Shown in pieces: positions 61,762-64,000 of a stretch of DNA of 64,000 nt. The stretch's first letter is position 1; each line of letters starts with the position of its first letter. The DNA comes from JABFSM01 sp963762545 (GTDB lineage Bacteria > Gemmatimonadota > Gemmatimonadetes > Gemmatimonadales > GWC2-71-9): assembly GCA_963762545.1 (NCBI GenBank), contig CAVXLC010000001.1, positions 1,042,663 to 1,106,662 of the forward strand. The letters run 5' to 3'. The notes beneath the pieces are model-generated. The model was not told where the DNA came from, ran no database searches, and was given only the letters and a program-made list of their open reading frames with translations. Made by a program: the position numbers and the translations under genes.

Positions 61762-63612
61762 GTGGAAATTCGGAACGTAGCAATCATCGCGCACGTCGAT
61801 CACGGGAAGACCACGCTGGTGGATCAGATGCTCCGCCAGGCGGGGGTCTTCCGGCAGAATCAGCACGTCGAAGAGCGGGTCATGGACTCCAACCCGCTGG
61901 AGCGGGAGCGGGGCATCACGATTCTGGCCAAGAACACCGCGCTCCATTGGGGCGGCGTGAAGATCAATATCGTGGATACCCCGGGCCACGCCGATTTCGG
62001 CGGCGAGGTCGAGCGCATTCTGCGCATGGTGGACGGGGTGCTGATCCTGGTGGACGCGGCGGAAGGCCCGATGCCGCAGACCCGCTTTGTGACTCGCAAG
62101 GCACTCGCCCTCGGGCTGCAGCCGATCGTCGCGATCAACAAGATCGACCGCTCGGACGCCGAGCCGATGCGGGTGCACGACGAAGTGCTGGGGCTGTTCA
62201 TCGATCTGGAGGCCAGCCACGACCAGCTCGATGCGGCGTTTCTCTATACCTCGAGCCGGCACGGCACGGCCACGCTGGAGCTGAACCAGCCGGGCACCGA
62301 TCTCAAGCCGCTGTTCCAGGCCATCCTGGACCGGGTGCCTGCCCCGACCGGAGATCCAACCGGACCCTTCCAGATGCTCATCTCGACCCTGGACCATTCG
62401 CCCTTCCTGGGCCGGCTGGGCATCGGACGGGTGGAGCGCGGGGTCGCCAGGGTAGGCCAGTCGGTGGCGGTCCTGCCGCTGGGGGAGCCGGGCCCGGTGC
62501 CCGACGGCGTGGGCGACGAGAGCCGGATCACCAAGCTGTTCACCTTCGACGGGCTGGCCCGCATCGATGTGAACGAAGTGCCGGCGGGAGACATCTGCGT
62601 CGTCTCGGGGTTCGAGGGCATCGAAATCGGAAAGACCCTGACCGACCCGGCACACCGGGACCGCCTGCTCGGCATCGCCGTCGAGGAACCGACCATCTCG
62701 GTGGACGTGATCGTCAACAACTCGCCGTTCGCGGGGCGGGACGGGAAGTTCGTCACCAGCCGCCAGGTCAAGGACCGGCTCTACCGGGAGCTGGAGCGGA
62801 ATGTGGCCCTCAAGGTCGAGGAAACCGATTCCCCGGATACCCACACGGTCTCGGGACGCGGCGAGCTCCACCTGGGCATCCTGATGGAGACGATGCGGCG
62901 CGAAGGCTTCGAGTTCCAGGTGTCCCGGCCGCGGGTCATCACCCGGGTGAGTGACACCGGCGAGCGGCTGGAGCCGTACGAGGAGCTCATGATCGATGTC
63001 GCCGAGGAACACATGGGCGCCGTCATGGAAAAGATCGGCCCCCGGCGCGGTGAAATGACCGAGATGCGGAATCCGGGGATGGGTATGGTCCGGCTGGTGT
63101 TCAAGATTCCGAGCCGCGGGTTGTTCGGCTACCGCTCGGAGTTCATGACCGATACCCGGGGCACCGGTACGATGCATCACCGCTTTCTGGCGTACGGCCC
63201 CTGGGCCGGACCGCTGGCGGGCCGGAAGCGGGGTGTGCTGGTGGCGGACCGGGAGGGCCAGGTGGTGGGATTTGCGCTGGGTAATCTCCAGGAGCGGGCC
63301 CAGATGTTCGTCGAGCCGGGCGAGCAGGTGTACGAGGGCATGGTGGTGGGAGAGAATTCCCGTCCCGGGGACATGGACGTCAACGTCACCAAGGAAAAGA
63401 AGCTCAGCAACATGCGCACGACGGCCACCGACGAGAACATCCAGCTGGAGCCGCCGCGCGACATCAACCTGGAATACGGCCTCGAGTACATCGAGGAAGA
63501 CGAGCTGATCGAGGTCACTCCCGCCAACATCCGGCTCCGGAAGCGAATGCTGGCGGCGGTCGACCGGAAGAAAGCGGCCCGGGCCGCGGCCCGGATTGCC
63601 GACGCGTCGTAA
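61762..63612 (+). CDS. typA: Translational GTPase TypA/BipA
   Basis: 616 aa from GTG 61762, with AAAGGG upstream and the canonical N-terminus EIRNVAIIAHVDHGKTTL; TTG 61741 and GTG 61744 are possible earlier starts. DTPGHADFGGEVER, NKIDRSDA and the TypA C-terminal domain (EDELIEVTPANIRLRKR) are intact. It acts in ribosome assembly and stress or cold adaptation. It and lepA are both in this window. Confidence 0.97.
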   Translation: MEIRNVAIIAHVDHGKTTLVDQMLRQAGVFRQNQHVEERVMDSNPLERERGITILAKNTALHWGGVKINIVDTPGHADFGGEVERILRMVDGVLILVDAAEGPMPQTRFVTRKALALGLQPIVAINKIDRSDAEPMRVHDEVLGLFIDLEASHDQLDAAFLYTSSRHGTATLELNQPGTDLKPLFQAILDRVPAPTGDPTGPFQMLISTLDHSPFLGRLGIGRVERGVARVGQSVAVLPLGEPGPVPDGVGDESRITKLFTFDGLARIDVNEVPAGDICVVSGFEGIEIGKTLTDPAHRDRLLGIAVEEPTISVDVIVNNSPFAGRDGKFVTSRQVKDRLYRELERNVALKVEETDSPDTHTVSGRGELHLGILMETMRREGFEFQVSRPRVITRVSDTGERLEPYEELMIDVAEEHMGAVMEKIGPRRGEMTEMRNPGMGMVRLVFKIPSRGLFGYRSEFMTDTRGTGTMHHRFLAYGPWAGPLAGRKRGVLVADREGQVVGFALGNLQERAQMFVEPGEQVYEGMVVGENSRPGDMDVNVTKEKKLSNMRTTATDENIQLEPPRDINLEYGLEYIEEDELIEVTPANIRLRKRMLAAVDRKKAARAAARIADAS

Positions 63613-63663
63613 ACCGAGCGGCGCGTGACTAACCCTCAGGTCAACGAGAGGCGGACGAAGACA

Positions 63664-63888
63664 ATGCCGGCCCTGGTGGCGTCGCTCATGGACGTGGAGC
63701 TCCGTCGGAAGTTCGATGAGGAAGATGAGTTCGAAGACGGGTTCGCCTTCGACGATTCCGACGACGACGAGGACGACGACGAGGACGAGTTCGACGACGA
63801 AGAGGACGACCTCGAAGGCGGCGACGGAGACCTGGAGGAGGACTTCGACGACGACATCGAAATCGACGAGGAGCCGGAAGAGCGCTAG
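63664..63888 (+). CDS. Very acidic small hypothetical protein
   Basis: 74 aa from ATG 63664; a GTG at 63625 would extend it to 87 aa. By my count 42 of 74 residues are Asp or Glu, in an almost continuous run after a short head with LVASLMDVELRRKF. It has no fold signal beyond disorder. Codon use (GAC, GAG, GAT mixed) keeps the frame open as expected of a real gene. It follows typA by 51 bp. Function unknown; acidic tails often bind ribosomal proteins, RNA-binding proteins or metal ions, but nothing proves that here. Confidence 0.6.
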   Translation: MPALVASLMDVELRRKFDEEDEFEDGFAFDDSDDDEDDDEDEFDDEEDDLEGGDGDLEEDFDDDIEIDEEPEER

Positions 63889-63917
63889 TTGCGAGCGTCG
63901 ATTGGTTCGGCTATGTT
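63889..63917 (+). promoter_or_regulatory. Candidate tRNA-Ile promoter
   Basis: TTGCGA, 17 bp, TATGTT: four of six matches at each element. It begins right after the stop of the acidic gene and ends 30 nt before the tRNA. Confidence 0.4.
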
Positions 63918-63947
63918 GTTGTCGTTCTTAAGGTTGTGCGGTTTGCA

Positions 63948-64000
<53 letters not shown>

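Overview
This 64 kb window of very GC-rich DNA comes from a bacterial chromosome and is densely coded on both strands. Outer-membrane and periplasm functions (HlyD-type adaptor, SurA-like and lipoprotein PpiC isomerases, MltD-type transglycosylase, ADP-heptose-type glycosyltransferase, FtsEX-EnvC) point to a diderm. GC content, gene order and short tandem oligonucleotide repeats fit Gemmatimonadota best; this is inference from style, since no rRNA is present. There is no prophage, insertion sequence, CRISPR array or plasmid gene, so the window looks like core chromosome with a few accessory genes.

Layout. 1-6.1 kb: end of a zincin-like gene, a DUF445 membrane protein, and a TetR-HlyD-ABC ATPase-ABC permease efflux operon (minus). 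6.2-10.3 kb: the classic ffh-rpsP-rimM-trmD-rplS-rnhB translation operon, running into tRNA-Lys. 10.3-17.1 kb: sixA, ilvE, a class A beta-lactamase, a small unknown protein, two lytic transglycosylases, moaC and holB. 17.1-17.6 kb: an AT-rich gap, tRNA-Asn and a strong terminator. 17.7-25.1 kb: a single-domain response regulator, a CPA2 antiporter that overlaps an AlkA-type glycosylase, a PLP decarboxylase and uvrA. 25.2-31.8 kb: a flippase-like membrane protein, a triple-FHA protein, a PP2C phosphatase, TauE, MarR, DoxX and an HD hydrolase. 31.8-36 kb: pckA, a permease remnant, nfo and a GGDEF protein.

36-46.2 kb is a ten-gene minus-strand array, lepA - glycosyltransferase 9 - ROK kinase - PfkB kinase - STAS/ATPase - STAS/winged helix - cystathionine gamma-synthase-like - ftsE - ftsX - envC-like, in which almost every junction overlaps by a few bases. 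46.2-49.3 kb: EamA transporter, AhpD-like protein, M28 peptidase and a small secreted protein. 49.4-59.3 kb: DUF58 - BatA-like - mfd, then lipoprotein PpiC - surA - pdxA, mostly joined by GTGA/ATGA overlaps. 59.3-64 kb: CorC-like protein, CDF transporter, typA, a very acidic small protein and the start of tRNA-Ile(GAT).

Points most worth a second look: many lead genes have a TANNNT box 5-7 nt before the start codon, suggesting leaderless mRNAs; the paired STAS-ATPase and STAS-winged-helix genes look like a partner-switch pair with a DNA-binding output; the glycosyltransferase gene has apparently lost its stop codon through a one-base deletion; the antiporter and AlkA genes overlap tail to tail by 143 bp; and the rnhB stop codon lies inside tRNA-Lys. 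All functional calls rest on motifs and family patterns read by eye; no database search was possible.
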